This document shows positions 9,216-17,194 of a DNA stretch of 64,000 nucleotides, piece by piece. The stretch comes from Mycobacterium sp. DL99. Its GTDB lineage: Bacteria > Actinomycetota > Actinomycetes > Mycobacteriales > Mycobacteriaceae. A program made the translations under genes and the position numbers. How positions within the stretch are numbered: position 1 is the first letter of the stretch; every line of letters begins with the position of its first letter. The DNA is taken from the NCBI RefSeq assembly GCF_004762045.1, contig NZ_SJOM01000007.1, positions 737,432 through 801,431 on the forward strand, in the 5' to 3' direction. The notes beneath the pieces are model-generated. The model did not search any database. It saw only the letters and a list, made by a program, of their open reading frames with translations, and was not told the origin of the DNA.

Positions 9216-9572
9216 ATGGTGCTGACGAAGGATAGCAACTCGGCCTGGGTTGTGGGTAAGGCGGGCGGACAACGCCGCCACGAGTCTGAGAAATTGACGC
9301 CGGCTGACCCGTGGGGCAGCCCCCGCCTGGCGAAGGTTGTCGACGCGGCCGTTCGACCGTTGCCCAGTGCGGACCCGGTGCTTCGGGCGGCATGGCGAAA
9401 GATACGACCCCAGAACATGATTCCTGTTCGCGCCCGTCCCTGAGAGTCGCATAACAGCTTGGGCTTTCGCTCTCAGGCGCCCTGTCTACCGTCGGTCGTC
9501 CTGGGCTCCATCCGGCGCTGAATGGAGCGAGCAGGCCCGCGCGACGGGCCCAGTCTATCGAGGGGTTTTCCC
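9216..9572. other. Intergenic region between tRNA-Gly and the first DUF7159-like gene
   Basis: About 357 bp without a supported gene. The only structure seen is a weak 7-bp inverted repeat (CTGAGAG/CTCTCAG) near 9440-9477. The region must hold the promoter of the minus-strand tRNA and that of the plus-strand gene at 9573, but I cannot place either reliably. Confidence 0.4.
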
Positions 9573-10562
9573 ATGGATGTTGTTATCGGTATCGCCATGA
9601 CCTCGCGCGATGCCCGACTTCTCCTGGTGGAGGGCACTCGCGGCGACGGCGCGATGATCGACCACGACGGTTTCGACGCGCACACCCGCATCGGCGTCGA
9701 GCACCCCGACTTCAGTGAGCACGTCGTCAACGCGGTGCTCGGCACCTGCGCCGCCGCCCCGGCGAACGGATACGTCGTCGACCGCGTCGCCCTGACCTGG
9801 ACCGACGAGGTGGCCAGCGAGGCCAAGTCGATCCTCGACGCCCTCAAGGAGCTGGGCATTGCCAACGTCGAGGTGGTCTCCACCAACGACGCGCTCGCAG
9901 CCGTCGCCGAATACACCGTTCAGATCGCCGACTGCGACTCGATCGCGCTGTGCGTGATGGAACCCGACGAGACCATGTTGGCCGCGATCGGCGCCGAGGG
10001 CGAGGACGGTACGCGCCGAACACACAGCCGCCGTCTGGTTGGACCTGATGCGGCCACCGCAGTGTTGGCGCTGCGCGGCGTCTGTGACGGCTTCTCCGAA
10101 CCGATCTCCGCGGTTGCCATCGCGGGTTCGAAACCCAATGCGGAAAGTCTTGTCGAGGAAGCGAATTCGGTGATGTCGCGGCCGGTCGTCCTCGGTGACG
10201 ACGCCGCCCTGCTGCTGGCACGCGGCGCGTTGCTCGCCAGTGCAGACCGTCGCCACGAGGCCGCGCCGGCAGTCAAGCGTGACCCTCTGACGCACACCTT
10301 GGCGATGGTCGTGGCGACAGCGGTGCTGATCGTGGCGGGTGCGGTGTTCCTGGCGGTGACCATGCGCGGGGGCCCTCGCAACTCGCCGCCGCAGGCGTCG
10401 ACCCCGGTTGAACATGCCGCGCCGATCTCGCCGCCCGAGCTGCCGATCCACACCGTCGTGCGCAAGGTGGTGCCACTGGTTGGGAGGGCGGCTGGGAAAT
10501 CCTTGGTGGGGCCCGACGCCGACACCGCCTTGCCGCCGTTGCCGCAGGTGGTCCGTCGGTAA
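9573..10562 (+). CDS. DUF7159-like membrane protein with actin/Hsp70-like N-terminus
   Basis: About 329 residues. The N-terminus MDVVIGIAM, then a second strand LLLVEG, resembles the phosphate-1 hairpin of actin/Hsp70-fold ATPases. A [12 protein letters not shown] strand and an AIAGSKP turn sit where the phosphate-2 and adenosine motifs would be, but key glycines are missing, so ATP binding is doubtful. A single membrane helix lies at about 239-263, followed by a short Pro-rich outer tail. It is paralogous to the gene at 13202 and has the same layout as the Hsp70-like proteins at 33763 and 41755. The ATG at 9573 follows GAGGGG. It lies 16 bp upstream of dcd in the same direction, so they may be co-transcribed. 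Function unknown. Confidence 0.75.
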   Translation: MDVVIGIAMTSRDARLLLVEGTRGDGAMIDHDGFDAHTRIGVEHPDFSEHVVNAVLGTCAAAPANGYVVDRVALTWTDEVASEAKSILDALKELGIANVEVVSTNDALAAVAEYTVQIADCDSIALCVMEPDETMLAAIGAEGEDGTRRTHSRRLVGPDAATAVLALRGVCDGFSEPISAVAIAGSKPNAESLVEEANSVMSRPVVLGDDAALLLARGALLASADRRHEAAPAVKRDPLTHTLAMVVATAVLIVAGAVFLAVTMRGGPRNSPPQASTPVEHAAPISPPELPIHTVVRKVVPLVGRAAGKSLVGPDADTALPPLPQVVRR

Positions 10563-10578
10563 CCGATACGCTCGTCGG

Positions 10579-11148
10579 GTGCTGCTCTCCGATAGGGACA
10601 TCCGGGCCGAGATCGCCGCGAAACGCCTGGCCATCGAGCCGTTCGACGATGCCCTGGTGCAGCCGTCGAGCGTCGACGTCCGTCTGGACACCCTGTTCCG
10701 GGTCTTCAACAACACCCGCTACACCCACATAGACCCGGCCAAACAGCAGGACGAGCTGACCAGCCTGGTCGAACCCGCGGAGGGTGAGCCGTTCGTGTTG
10801 CACCCGGGCGAGTTCGTCCTCGGCTCCACGCTCGAGGTGTGCACGCTGCCCGACGACCTGGCCGGTCGATTGGAAGGCAAGTCCTCGCTGGGCCGTCTCG
10901 GATTGTTGACGCACTCGACGGCCGGGTTCATCGACCCGGGGTTCTCCGGGCACATCACCCTGGAGCTCTCCAACGTCGCCAACCTGCCGATCACGTTGTG
11001 GCCCGGCATGAAGATCGGCCAGCTGTGCCTGCTGCGGCTGACCAGCCCGGCCGAGCACCCGTATGGCAGCGACAAGGTCGGCTCGAAATATCAAGGTCAG
11101 CGTGGGCCGACGCCGTCACGTTCGCATTTGAACTTCATCAAGTCGTAG
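10579..11148 (+). CDS. dcd: dCTP deaminase (probably bifunctional dCTP deaminase/dUTPase)
   Basis: The 189-residue protein matches the family length. It deaminates dCTP to dUTP for dTMP synthesis; the M. tuberculosis enzyme is known to hydrolyse the dUTP further to dUMP. Visible signatures are LLSDRDI at the start, [30 protein letters not shown] with the HITLEL glutamate, and the C-terminal [11 protein letters not shown] lid. Start is GTG at 10579. Gene order next to tRNA-Gly is as in M. tuberculosis Rv0321. A large palindrome follows the stop codon. Confidence 0.97.
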   Translation: MLLSDRDIRAEIAAKRLAIEPFDDALVQPSSVDVRLDTLFRVFNNTRYTHIDPAKQQDELTSLVEPAEGEPFVLHPGEFVLGSTLEVCTLPDDLAGRLEGKSSLGRLGLLTHSTAGFIDPGFSGHITLELSNVANLPITLWPGMKIGQLCLLRLTSPAEHPYGSDKVGSKYQGQRGPTPSRSHLNFIKS

Positions 11149-11156
11149 GCGCTCTT

Positions 11157-11217
11157 GCCGAGTGGCTAGTTATGACACGTAAACGGGCGATTCGCGTGTC
11201 ATAAGTGGCCACTCGGC
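11157..11217. repeat. Long palindrome downstream of dcd
   Basis: Two 23-base arms (11157-11179 and 11195-11217) match at 21 positions when one is reversed and complemented. They enclose a 15-base loop. The arms contain GAGTGGC and TATGACACG blocks. It may terminate dcd transcription. Its length and position also fit a REP-like dispersed palindrome. Confidence 0.7.
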
Positions 11218-11250
11218 GTGCATCCGGGGCCTGGCTGCCTACGTCTGTGT

Positions 11251-11340
11251 CGTTTTCTACGTGTGCGTTGTGGAATTGGTGATCAACAGCGCTGGTGTAG
11301 AAAACGGCGAGGCTTCGGCGGGGGCTGGGCGCTGCGACGC
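11251..11340. repeat. Dispersed repeat copy B
   Basis: The inverted arms CGTTTTCTAC (11251-11260) and GTAGAAAACG (11297-11306) are perfect. Between them lie GTGTGCGTTGTGGAATTGGT and GATCAACAGC. A GC-rich flank beginning GGCGAGGCTTCGGCG follows. The unit recurs 124 bp downstream as copy C, and its arms plus GATCAACAGC recur at 6605. Confidence 0.75.
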
Positions 11341-11374
11341 GGGGTGAGCATGCCTGGTTGGCCTGCTTCTGCGT

Positions 11375-11465
11375 GGTTTTCTACGTGTGCGTTGTGGAAT
11401 TGGTGATCAACAGCGCAGGTGTAGAAAGCGGCGAGGCTTCGGCGCGGCTGGGCGCCGCGACCGCG
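11375..11465. repeat. Dispersed repeat copy C
   Basis: Near-identical tandem copy of the unit at 11251. The left arm TTTTCTAC lies at 11377-11384 and the right arm is GTAGAAAG at 11421-11428, so the inverted repeat is degraded by one base. The inner GATCAACAGC and the flanking GGCGAGGCTTCGGCG are kept. Confidence 0.75.
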
Positions 11466-11532
11466 GGGCCGCCGCGACCGCGAGGCAGATGCGCACACTC
11501 GGCAGCCCAAACCCAAGCCCGGTGAACTTTCA

Positions 11533-11548
11533 GTAACCACACCGCAAC
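11533..11548 (+). promoter_or_regulatory. Candidate GlnR box upstream of amt
   Basis: GTAAC-6 bases-GCAAC fits the AC-n9-AC pattern described for GlnR, the global nitrogen regulator of mycobacteria. It lies about 80 bp upstream of the amt start. Ammonium transporter genes are standard GlnR targets. The assignment rests on pattern and context only. Confidence 0.45.
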
Positions 11549-11557
11549 ACGAAACAC

Positions 11558-11595
11558 GGCTGAAACACGCGCGCCGCGTGGCTGAAACGCGCGCC
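11558..11595 (+). promoter_or_regulatory. Direct repeats GGCTGAAAC-(n)-CGCGCGCC before amt
   Basis: Two copies start at 11558 and 11580, 22 bp apart (two helical turns), directly upstream of the amt start region. This spacing suits cooperative binding by one regulator on one face of DNA. They could be a second control site or lie within the leader. Confidence 0.4.
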
Positions 11596-11627
11596 CGACA
11601 TTCTCGTCGAGACCAAAGGAGCTCGAC

Positions 11628-12980
11628 GTGCCCGAAATCGATCCGGCCGCCACCGCCTGGCTGCTCGCCAGCACCGCGCTGGTCCTGTTGATGACCCCCG
11701 GCCTCGCCATCTTCTACGGCGGCATGGTCCGCACGACCGGCGTGCTCAACATGATCATGATGAGCTTCATCTCGATCCCGCTGGTCACGGTGGCCTGGCT
11801 GCTGGTCGGCTACACCCTGGCGTTCTCGGACGACGCCGGTGGCGGTCTGATCGGCGGCCTGCAGCACTTCGGCATGCTCGGCATCACGCCCAGCACCTCC
11901 CACGGCGCGGTACCCGAACTGCTGTTCGCCACGTTCCAGCTGACCTTCGCGATCATCACCGCCGCCCTGGTCAGCGGGGCCATCGCGGACCGGGCGAAGT
12001 TCGCCGCCTGGATGTTGTTCGTCCCGCTCTGGGCGGTCGCGGTGTACGCCGTCGTCGCGCACTGGGTCTGGGGCCCGGGCGGCTGGCTGGCCGGCCTCGG
12101 CGTCCTCGACTACGCCGGCGGCCTCGTCGTCGAGATCGTCTCCGGTTCCTCGGCCCTGGCGCTGGCCCTGGTGCTCGGCCCGCGCATCGGCTTCAAACAG
12201 GACGCGATGCGCCCGCACAACCTGCCCTTCGTGCTGCTCGGCGTCGGTCTGCTGTGGTTCGGCTGGTTCGGTTTCAACGCGGGTTCGGCGCTGGCCGCCA
12301 ACGGCACCGCCGCCGCGATCTTCCTCAACACCCTGGTCGCGGGCTGTTTGGGCATGCTGGGCTGGCTCACGGTCGAGCAGGTCCGCGACGGCAAGCCCAC
12401 CACCTTCGGCGCCGCCTCCGGTGTGGTGGCCGGCCTGGTGGCGATCACCCCGTCGTGCGGCACCGTCAACACCCTTGGCGCGGTCGTAGTGGGCCTGGCT
12501 GCCGGCGTGGTGTGTTCCTTTGCGATCGGCCTCAAGTTCCGGTTCGGGTACGACGACTCGCTCGACGTCGTAGGTGTGCACTTCGTCGGCGGCGTGGTCG
12601 GCGTGCTGCTGATCGGTTTCCTGGCCACCGAGGTGATGACCCAGGGCCCGCAGGGCCTCTTCTATGGCGGCGGGCTGACCCAGCTGGGCAAGCAGCTGCT
12701 GGCTGTGGTCGTCGTGGCGGTCTACGCGTTCACGGTGTCGTACGGACTCGCCAAGGCGATCGACCGGTTCATGGGATTCCGGCTCAGCCCCGAAGACGAG
12801 ACCACCGGCGTCGACTTCACCCAGCATGCCGAGTCCGCATACGCCGAGGGTGTGCACGGGCACCTGCCGCAGCGCCGACCGGGATTGTTCGGCGGCACGC
12901 TGGGGCAGTTGGGGCACTTTGGCCAGCTCGGAGACCACGAACAGCGTCCCGATCCGGCCGAGGAAGACAGCGCGGGATGA
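11628..12980 (+). CDS. amt: Ammonium transporter with Glu in place of the first pore histidine
   Basis: Amt/MEP/Rh channel of 450 residues with 11 expected membrane helices. Family signatures are FYGGMVR, FGWFGFNAGS, ITPSCG and VGVHFVGG. Of the twin pore histidines, the second is present (H318), but the first is glutamate (E169, in GGLVVEIVSG where AmtB has GGTVVHINAA). A Glu at this site also occurs in yeast Mep1/Mep3. The start is GTG 11628 with AAAGGAG upstream. No glnB or glnD lies beside it, unlike typical amt-glnB operons. The C-terminal tail is long and Gln/His-containing (from about residue 395). A possible GlnR box lies upstream. Confidence 0.95.
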   Translation: MPEIDPAATAWLLASTALVLLMTPGLAIFYGGMVRTTGVLNMIMMSFISIPLVTVAWLLVGYTLAFSDDAGGGLIGGLQHFGMLGITPSTSHGAVPELLFATFQLTFAIITAALVSGAIADRAKFAAWMLFVPLWAVAVYAVVAHWVWGPGGWLAGLGVLDYAGGLVVEIVSGSSALALALVLGPRIGFKQDAMRPHNLPFVLLGVGLLWFGWFGFNAGSALAANGTAAAIFLNTLVAGCLGMLGWLTVEQVRDGKPTTFGAASGVVAGLVAITPSCGTVNTLGAVVVGLAAGVVCSFAIGLKFRFGYDDSLDVVGVHFVGGVVGVLLIGFLATEVMTQGPQGLFYGGGLTQLGKQLLAVVVVAVYAFTVSYGLAKAIDRFMGFRLSPEDETTGVDFTQHAESAYAEGVHGHLPQRRPGLFGGTLGQLGHFGQLGDHEQRPDPAEEDSAG

Positions 12981-13201
12981 ACCGGCCGGCGCTCTTTGTC
13001 GTAATGCCGAGTAGGGTCTAACTAACCGGCGCCGGCACGCACAACGCCGCCGCGGTCCGACCGGAGTCCAAGCGCTGTAGCTAACGAGCGCAGGTGTAAC
13101 GATCGAGCTGGTTACGCCGATGAAGGTTCTAGTTGTCGGTTCGTGCGGAATGTGTGCGCAATGGCGACAAACGCAGTGTAGCAAACACATTGGAGGGCTC
13201 G

Positions 13202-14797
13202 GTGGACATCGTATTGGGTGTGGCGATGGCACCTACAACGGTCCGCATGGTGCTGGTCGAGGGGGAGAAGGCCGACGGAGTTACCGTCGATCACGACGTC
13301 TTCGACGTCACCGCCGGTGAAGATTCGGCAACCATCAGCGCGGCCGATCAGGTGGTCGCCGCGATCCTCGGAACCCAGGAGAGCGCGACCGCGGGCGGGC
13401 ACCATCTGAAGTCGATCGGGGTCACCTGGACCGACCATTCCGACGCCGCCGCACTGCGCGACACCCTGTCCGCGCACGGCATCGACGACGTCATGCTGGT
13501 CTCCGAAAGCCATGCCGCCGCCGCGCTGGCTCAGGCGGTGGGCCGCGCGGTCGGTTACGACACCACGGCGCTGCTGTTCATCGACCGTGACGCCGCGACG
13601 CTGTCCGTGGTCAAGACCGACGACGGTTCTGTGGTCAAGGTGCTGAGCCGCTCCCTGCACAGCGCCGACGCCATGGCCGTGCTCACCGATATGGCCGCCG
13701 CCGTCGACGCCGCCGATTCCGCACCGCGGGGCATGTTCGTTCTCGGCTCAGGCGTCGACGTCGCCTCGGTCAAGGCGCACCTGGAGCCTCTGGTGTCGCT
13801 ACCCGTCAGCGCCCCGGACGAGCCCGAGATGGCGCTGGCGCGCGGTGCCGCACTCGCGTCGGCCAATGCTCCGGCGTTCGAGGCCACCACGGTCGGTTTG
13901 GCCTATTCGCAAGATCCCGACGGGTCGACCGCGGGCAGCGCCTACGCGCTGGCCGGCCTGGCCACCGAGATGGCCCCGGCCGGTGCCGATGCCATCGACG
14001 GGGTGGACCTCGTCGCCGACGAGATGCCGATGGACGAGGAGCGCAAACCCTTCCTCCTGGTGGGTTCGGCGTTGACGTCGGTGTTCGTGGTTGGCGTTGT
14101 GGCCCTGGTTATTTCGCTTGCGGTGAGCATCCGGCCGACGGTTGATCAGCGTCCGGCCCCGGCGCAGGGCGCAGTGGCGCCCAGCGCCCCGGCCAAGCTG
14201 CCGGCCCCGGCGCCGCCGCCAGAAGCTGCCGTACCGCCGCCACCGGCCCCGCCGCCAGAGACCATCAAGGCCCCGATCCCGGTGGTGCAGGAAGCCCCGG
14301 CGCCCGCACCGCAGGCTCCGCCGCGCACGGTCTACGTCGAACAGCCCGCCGCGGCCCCGCCGCCCGCGCCTGAGGCGCCTGCTCCGGCACCCGAAGCTCC
14401 GCCCGCGCCGCCGCCACCGATCTACAACCCGCCGGCGCCGTACATCCCGCCGCTGGTCGTGTTGCCGCCTGCGCCGCGGCTGCCGAACATCTTCCGCCCG
14501 CCGTGGGAGCAGTCTCCGCGGTGGGACCCGCCGTCGCGCCACGAACAGGAAACCCCGCAGTGGCCCGGTTCAGGCTCAGATGACTGGGGCCCGGGATCGG
14601 GTTCGGGTCCGAGTTCGGGCTGGAACCCGGGCCGGGGATCCGGTGACTGGAACCCCGGCCGTTCAGGCGGGTCAGGCGACTGGAATCCGGGTGGCTCGGG
14701 ATCCGGCGACTGGAACCCCGGTCGTTCCGGTGGTTCTCACAAGTCGGGTGGCGACGGCGGACCGCTGTGGCCGTTCCCGTCGTTCGGCGGGCACTGA
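13202..14797 (+). CDS. DUF7159-like membrane protein with long proline-rich tail
   Basis: About 531 residues, paralogue of the protein at 9573. The N-terminus DIVLGVAMAPTTVRMVLVEG resembles the actin/Hsp70 phosphate-1 hairpin. LLFIDRDAATLSVV and MFVLGSGVD lie where the other ATPase loops would be, but the conserved glycines are weak. One membrane helix spans about 282-310. The outer part is Pro/Ala-rich, then carries SGDWNPGRSGG-type repeats (four GDWNPG-like units) and ends WPFPSFGGH. Start is GTG 13202 with GGAGGG six bases upstream. The tail suggests an exposed, extended segment in the cell envelope. It converges on the sulfatase gene with 12 bp between. Function unknown. Confidence 0.8.
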   Translation: MDIVLGVAMAPTTVRMVLVEGEKADGVTVDHDVFDVTAGEDSATISAADQVVAAILGTQESATAGGHHLKSIGVTWTDHSDAAALRDTLSAHGIDDVMLVSESHAAAALAQAVGRAVGYDTTALLFIDRDAATLSVVKTDDGSVVKVLSRSLHSADAMAVLTDMAAAVDAADSAPRGMFVLGSGVDVASVKAHLEPLVSLPVSAPDEPEMALARGAALASANAPAFEATTVGLAYSQDPDGSTAGSAYALAGLATEMAPAGADAIDGVDLVADEMPMDEERKPFLLVGSALTSVFVVGVVALVISLAVSIRPTVDQRPAPAQGAVAPSAPAKLPAPAPPPEAAVPPPPAPPPETIKAPIPVVQEAPAPAPQAPPRTVYVEQPAAAPPPAPEAPAPAPEAPPAPPPPIYNPPAPYIPPLVVLPPAPRLPNIFRPPWEQSPRWDPPSRHEQETPQWPGSGSDDWGPGSGSGPSSGWNPGRGSGDWNPGRSGGSGDWNPGGSGSGDWNPGRSGGSHKSGGDGGPLWPFPSFGGH

Positions 14798-14809
14798 CAC
14801 CAGTCGGAG

Positions 14810-17158
14810 TCAGTCCCTCGACATCGCCGCCGCGAAGTGCCGCTCGACGTCGATGTAGGCGTCGTCGGCGACGTCGAACACCACTTTGACGATCTCACCG
14901 CCGGTGTAGTCGAAGCGGCCGCTGTAGTCGGTGGTGACCGGGTCGGAACTGTCGTAGCCGATGCACAGGCCTTCGCCGCATAGTGCGTAGTGGCCGGTCA
15001 TCGTCCGGATCTCCTTGCTGTCCACCGCGGTCTCGTCGATGTAAAGCGTTGCCGTGCCATAGGATTCGTTGTGCTCCCCGCTGCGCTGCTTGGCGAAATC
15101 CACCCCGATGACATGCCGCCCTGCGGCCGGCAGCGGAGCCTCGAGCACCTGCGCGGGCGGGATACCGAGGAAGTTGTGGACGTAGCGGACCTTGCCGTCC
15201 TTGACGTAGAGCGCCTGACCGCCGAACCGTGACCCCTGGGCGAAGATAACTCCCTCGGTGCCGGCTTCCACGACAACGTCGGCCAGCACCTTGAACGACA
15301 CCGCGTGGGTGTTGGCGGCCGATCGTTCCGGGATCGGTGTCGTACCGGGGTAGTAGATGTACTGTCCGCTCGGTGGAACCGGAACGTTGAACTCCAGCGC
15401 CATGTACTCCGCCAGGTCATCGCCTGCCGCCGCCAAGTCGTTGAGTGGCAACACATTGTTGGCTTCGGCTTCGCGGAACCACAGATCGACGAGTTCCTTG
15501 ACCTTCTCCGGATACTGGTCTGCCACGTCATGGGACTCGGATCGATCCATGTCGGTGTGGAACAGTTGCCAGCGGTCCTTGTCGAAGTTGCCGACGCCGC
15601 TGATGGGCCCGTGTTCGGTGACGGCCTTCCAGCCCCGGTGCCAGATGCCGCGGCTGCCCATCATCTCGTAGTACTGGGTTTCCTTGTGCGTGTCGGCACC
15701 GCCGTCATCGAACGAGTACCGCATCGACACCCCCGAAAGCGGATGCTGTGCAACGCCGTCCACCACTTCGGGCATCTCTACGCCGCATACGTCGAGGATC
15801 GTGGGCACGATGTCGGTGCAGTGGTGGTACTGCTCGCGCACCTCGCCGCGCGCCCTGATGCCCTTCGGCCAGGAGATGACCAGCGGATCGCACACACCAC
15901 CCTGGTAGGTGTAGCGCTTGAACATCCGGTACGGCGTCGAGAACGCGACCGCCCACCCCGTCGGATAGTGGTTGTAGGTGTTCGGTGTGCCGAGTTGGTC
16001 GATCATCGCGAGGTTGTCCTCGATGTCGTCGGGCCAGCCGTTGAAGAACTTGCCCTCGTTCACCGAACCGTTGGGGCTACCCTCCCCCGAGGCGCCGTTG
16101 TCGGCGGCGTAGATGATCAGCGTGTTGTCCAGCTGGCCGGATTCTTCGAGGTAGTCGACGATCCGGCCGACCTGGGCGTCCGTGTACTCCGACATACCGG
16201 CGAACACCTCGGCCATCCGGGCGAACAGCCGCTTCTCGTCGTCGCTGAGCGTGTCCCATGGGCGCACGGTGTCTGCCTCGGCGAATGTTCCAGGTGTCAT
16301 CGGGTTGATCGGCGTCAGCTCGGTGTCCTCCGGAAGGATGCCGCGCTCGATCATCCGGGGCAGCACCCACTCCCGGTAGGCCTCGTAACCATCGTCGAAC
16401 GCGCCCTTGTACCTGTCGATGTACTCCTTCGGCGCATGGTGCGGGGCATGGTTGGCGCCCGGGCAGAACCACAAATACCACGGTTTGTCGGGCTCGGTCT
16501 GACGCGAATCCCGGAGGAACCCAATGGCTTTGTCGGCGAGGTCTTTCGAGAGGTGGTAGCCGTCTTCGGGTCCGTACGGCTGGTCGATGTAGTGATTGTC
16601 CTCGGCCAGCGACGGGAACCAGCTGTTGGTCTCACCGCCGACGAAACCGTAGAAGCGGTCGTAGCCCTTCGCCAGCGGCCATTCCTTCTTCGAGGCTCCA
16701 GCGGTCCAGGCGTCGATCGGGACATTGTGGTTCTTGCCCACCCAGTAGGTGCCCCAGCCTGCGTCACGCAGCACGGTGGCCATGGTGGCGTTCTGCGGCG
16801 GGATGTGCGAGCAGTAGCCCGGGAAGCCCATGGCCGTCTCCGAGATCGACGCGAAACCGTTGAGATGATGGTTGCGACCCGTCAAGAACGTCGACCGCGT
16901 CGGTGAACACAGGGCCGTGGTGTGCCACTGACTGTAGGTCAATCCGTTGGCGGCCAACCGGTCCATGGTCGGCATGTTGATCCGCCCGCCGTACGGCGAC
17001 CAAGCGGCCATGCCGGTGTCGTCGTAAAGCACCACGAGCACGTTGGGCGCGTCCACGGGGGCCGGTTTGGCGGTGAATGCACTCCAGTCCGGAACGGAGT
17101 CTCGGATGTCGAGCTTGATCGTGCCTTTGAACGTGCCGTTGCCGTTGGCGGTTGCCAT
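14810..17158 (-). CDS. Arylsulfatase (AtsA/AtsD class), no signal peptide
   Basis: Type I sulfatase of about 782 residues, the usual size of mycobacterial AtsA/AtsD. The formylglycine site is C84 in CSPTR, followed by STFLTGRNHH. YDDTG at 45-49 binds the metal. The C-terminal third has the beta-rich domain of this family. Start ATG 17158 has GGGAGG six bases upstream, which excludes an in-frame TTG at 17173. Unlike its paralogue at 2575, it begins directly at the catalytic domain and should be cytosolic. It is the last gene of an operon with the sulfatase at 17195 (36 bp) and the alkylsulfatase at 18587. A separate formylglycine-generating enzyme, not seen in this window, would be needed. Confidence 0.93.
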   Translation of the reverse strand: MATANGNGTFKGTIKLDIRDSVPDWSAFTAKPAPVDAPNVLVVLYDDTGMAAWSPYGGRINMPTMDRLAANGLTYSQWHTTALCSPTRSTFLTGRNHHLNGFASISETAMGFPGYCSHIPPQNATMATVLRDAGWGTYWVGKNHNVPIDAWTAGASKKEWPLAKGYDRFYGFVGGETNSWFPSLAEDNHYIDQPYGPEDGYHLSKDLADKAIGFLRDSRQTEPDKPWYLWFCPGANHAPHHAPKEYIDRYKGAFDDGYEAYREWVLPRMIERGILPEDTELTPINPMTPGTFAEADTVRPWDTLSDDEKRLFARMAEVFAGMSEYTDAQVGRIVDYLEESGQLDNTLIIYAADNGASGEGSPNGSVNEGKFFNGWPDDIEDNLAMIDQLGTPNTYNHYPTGWAVAFSTPYRMFKRYTYQGGVCDPLVISWPKGIRARGEVREQYHHCTDIVPTILDVCGVEMPEVVDGVAQHPLSGVSMRYSFDDGGADTHKETQYYEMMGSRGIWHRGWKAVTEHGPISGVGNFDKDRWQLFHTDMDRSESHDVADQYPEKVKELVDLWFREAEANNVLPLNDLAAAGDDLAEYMALEFNVPVPPSGQYIYYPGTTPIPERSAANTHAVSFKVLADVVVEAGTEGVIFAQGSRFGGQALYVKDGKVRYVHNFLGIPPAQVLEAPLPAAGRHVIGVDFAKQRSGEHNESYGTATLYIDETAVDSKEIRTMTGHYALCGEGLCIGYDSSDPVTTDYSGRFDYTGGEIVKVVFDVADDAYIDVERHFAAAMSRD

Positions 17159-17194
17159 CGTTGCCTCCCTCAAGTCGGTCCGAACCCCATCACA

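Larger units (their letters stand above)
11149..11627. other. Repeat-rich gap between dcd and amt
   Basis: About 480 bp with no supported gene. In order it contains a long imperfect palindrome (11157-11217), two tandem copies of a dispersed repeat (11251 and 11375), a possible GlnR box (11533-11548) and a pair of direct repeats (11558-11595) just before the amt ribosome-binding site AAAGGAG. Confidence 0.7.

Noticed and set aside
11283..13232. Long minus-strand open frame opposite amt (649 codons)
   Set aside because: Its sequence is Arg/His/Asp-rich shadow composition, it spans the dcd-amt repeats, and amt on the plus strand is unmistakable.
15305..16906. Plus-strand open frame of 533 codons opposite the arylsulfatase
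   Set aside because: Composition is typical of an antisense frame (Val/Arg/His-rich) and the opposite strand has intact sulfatase motifs.
17159..17173. TTG start five codons upstream for the AtsA/AtsD-class sulfatase
   Set aside because: The GGGAGG ribosome-binding site lies inside those codons and points to ATG 17158.
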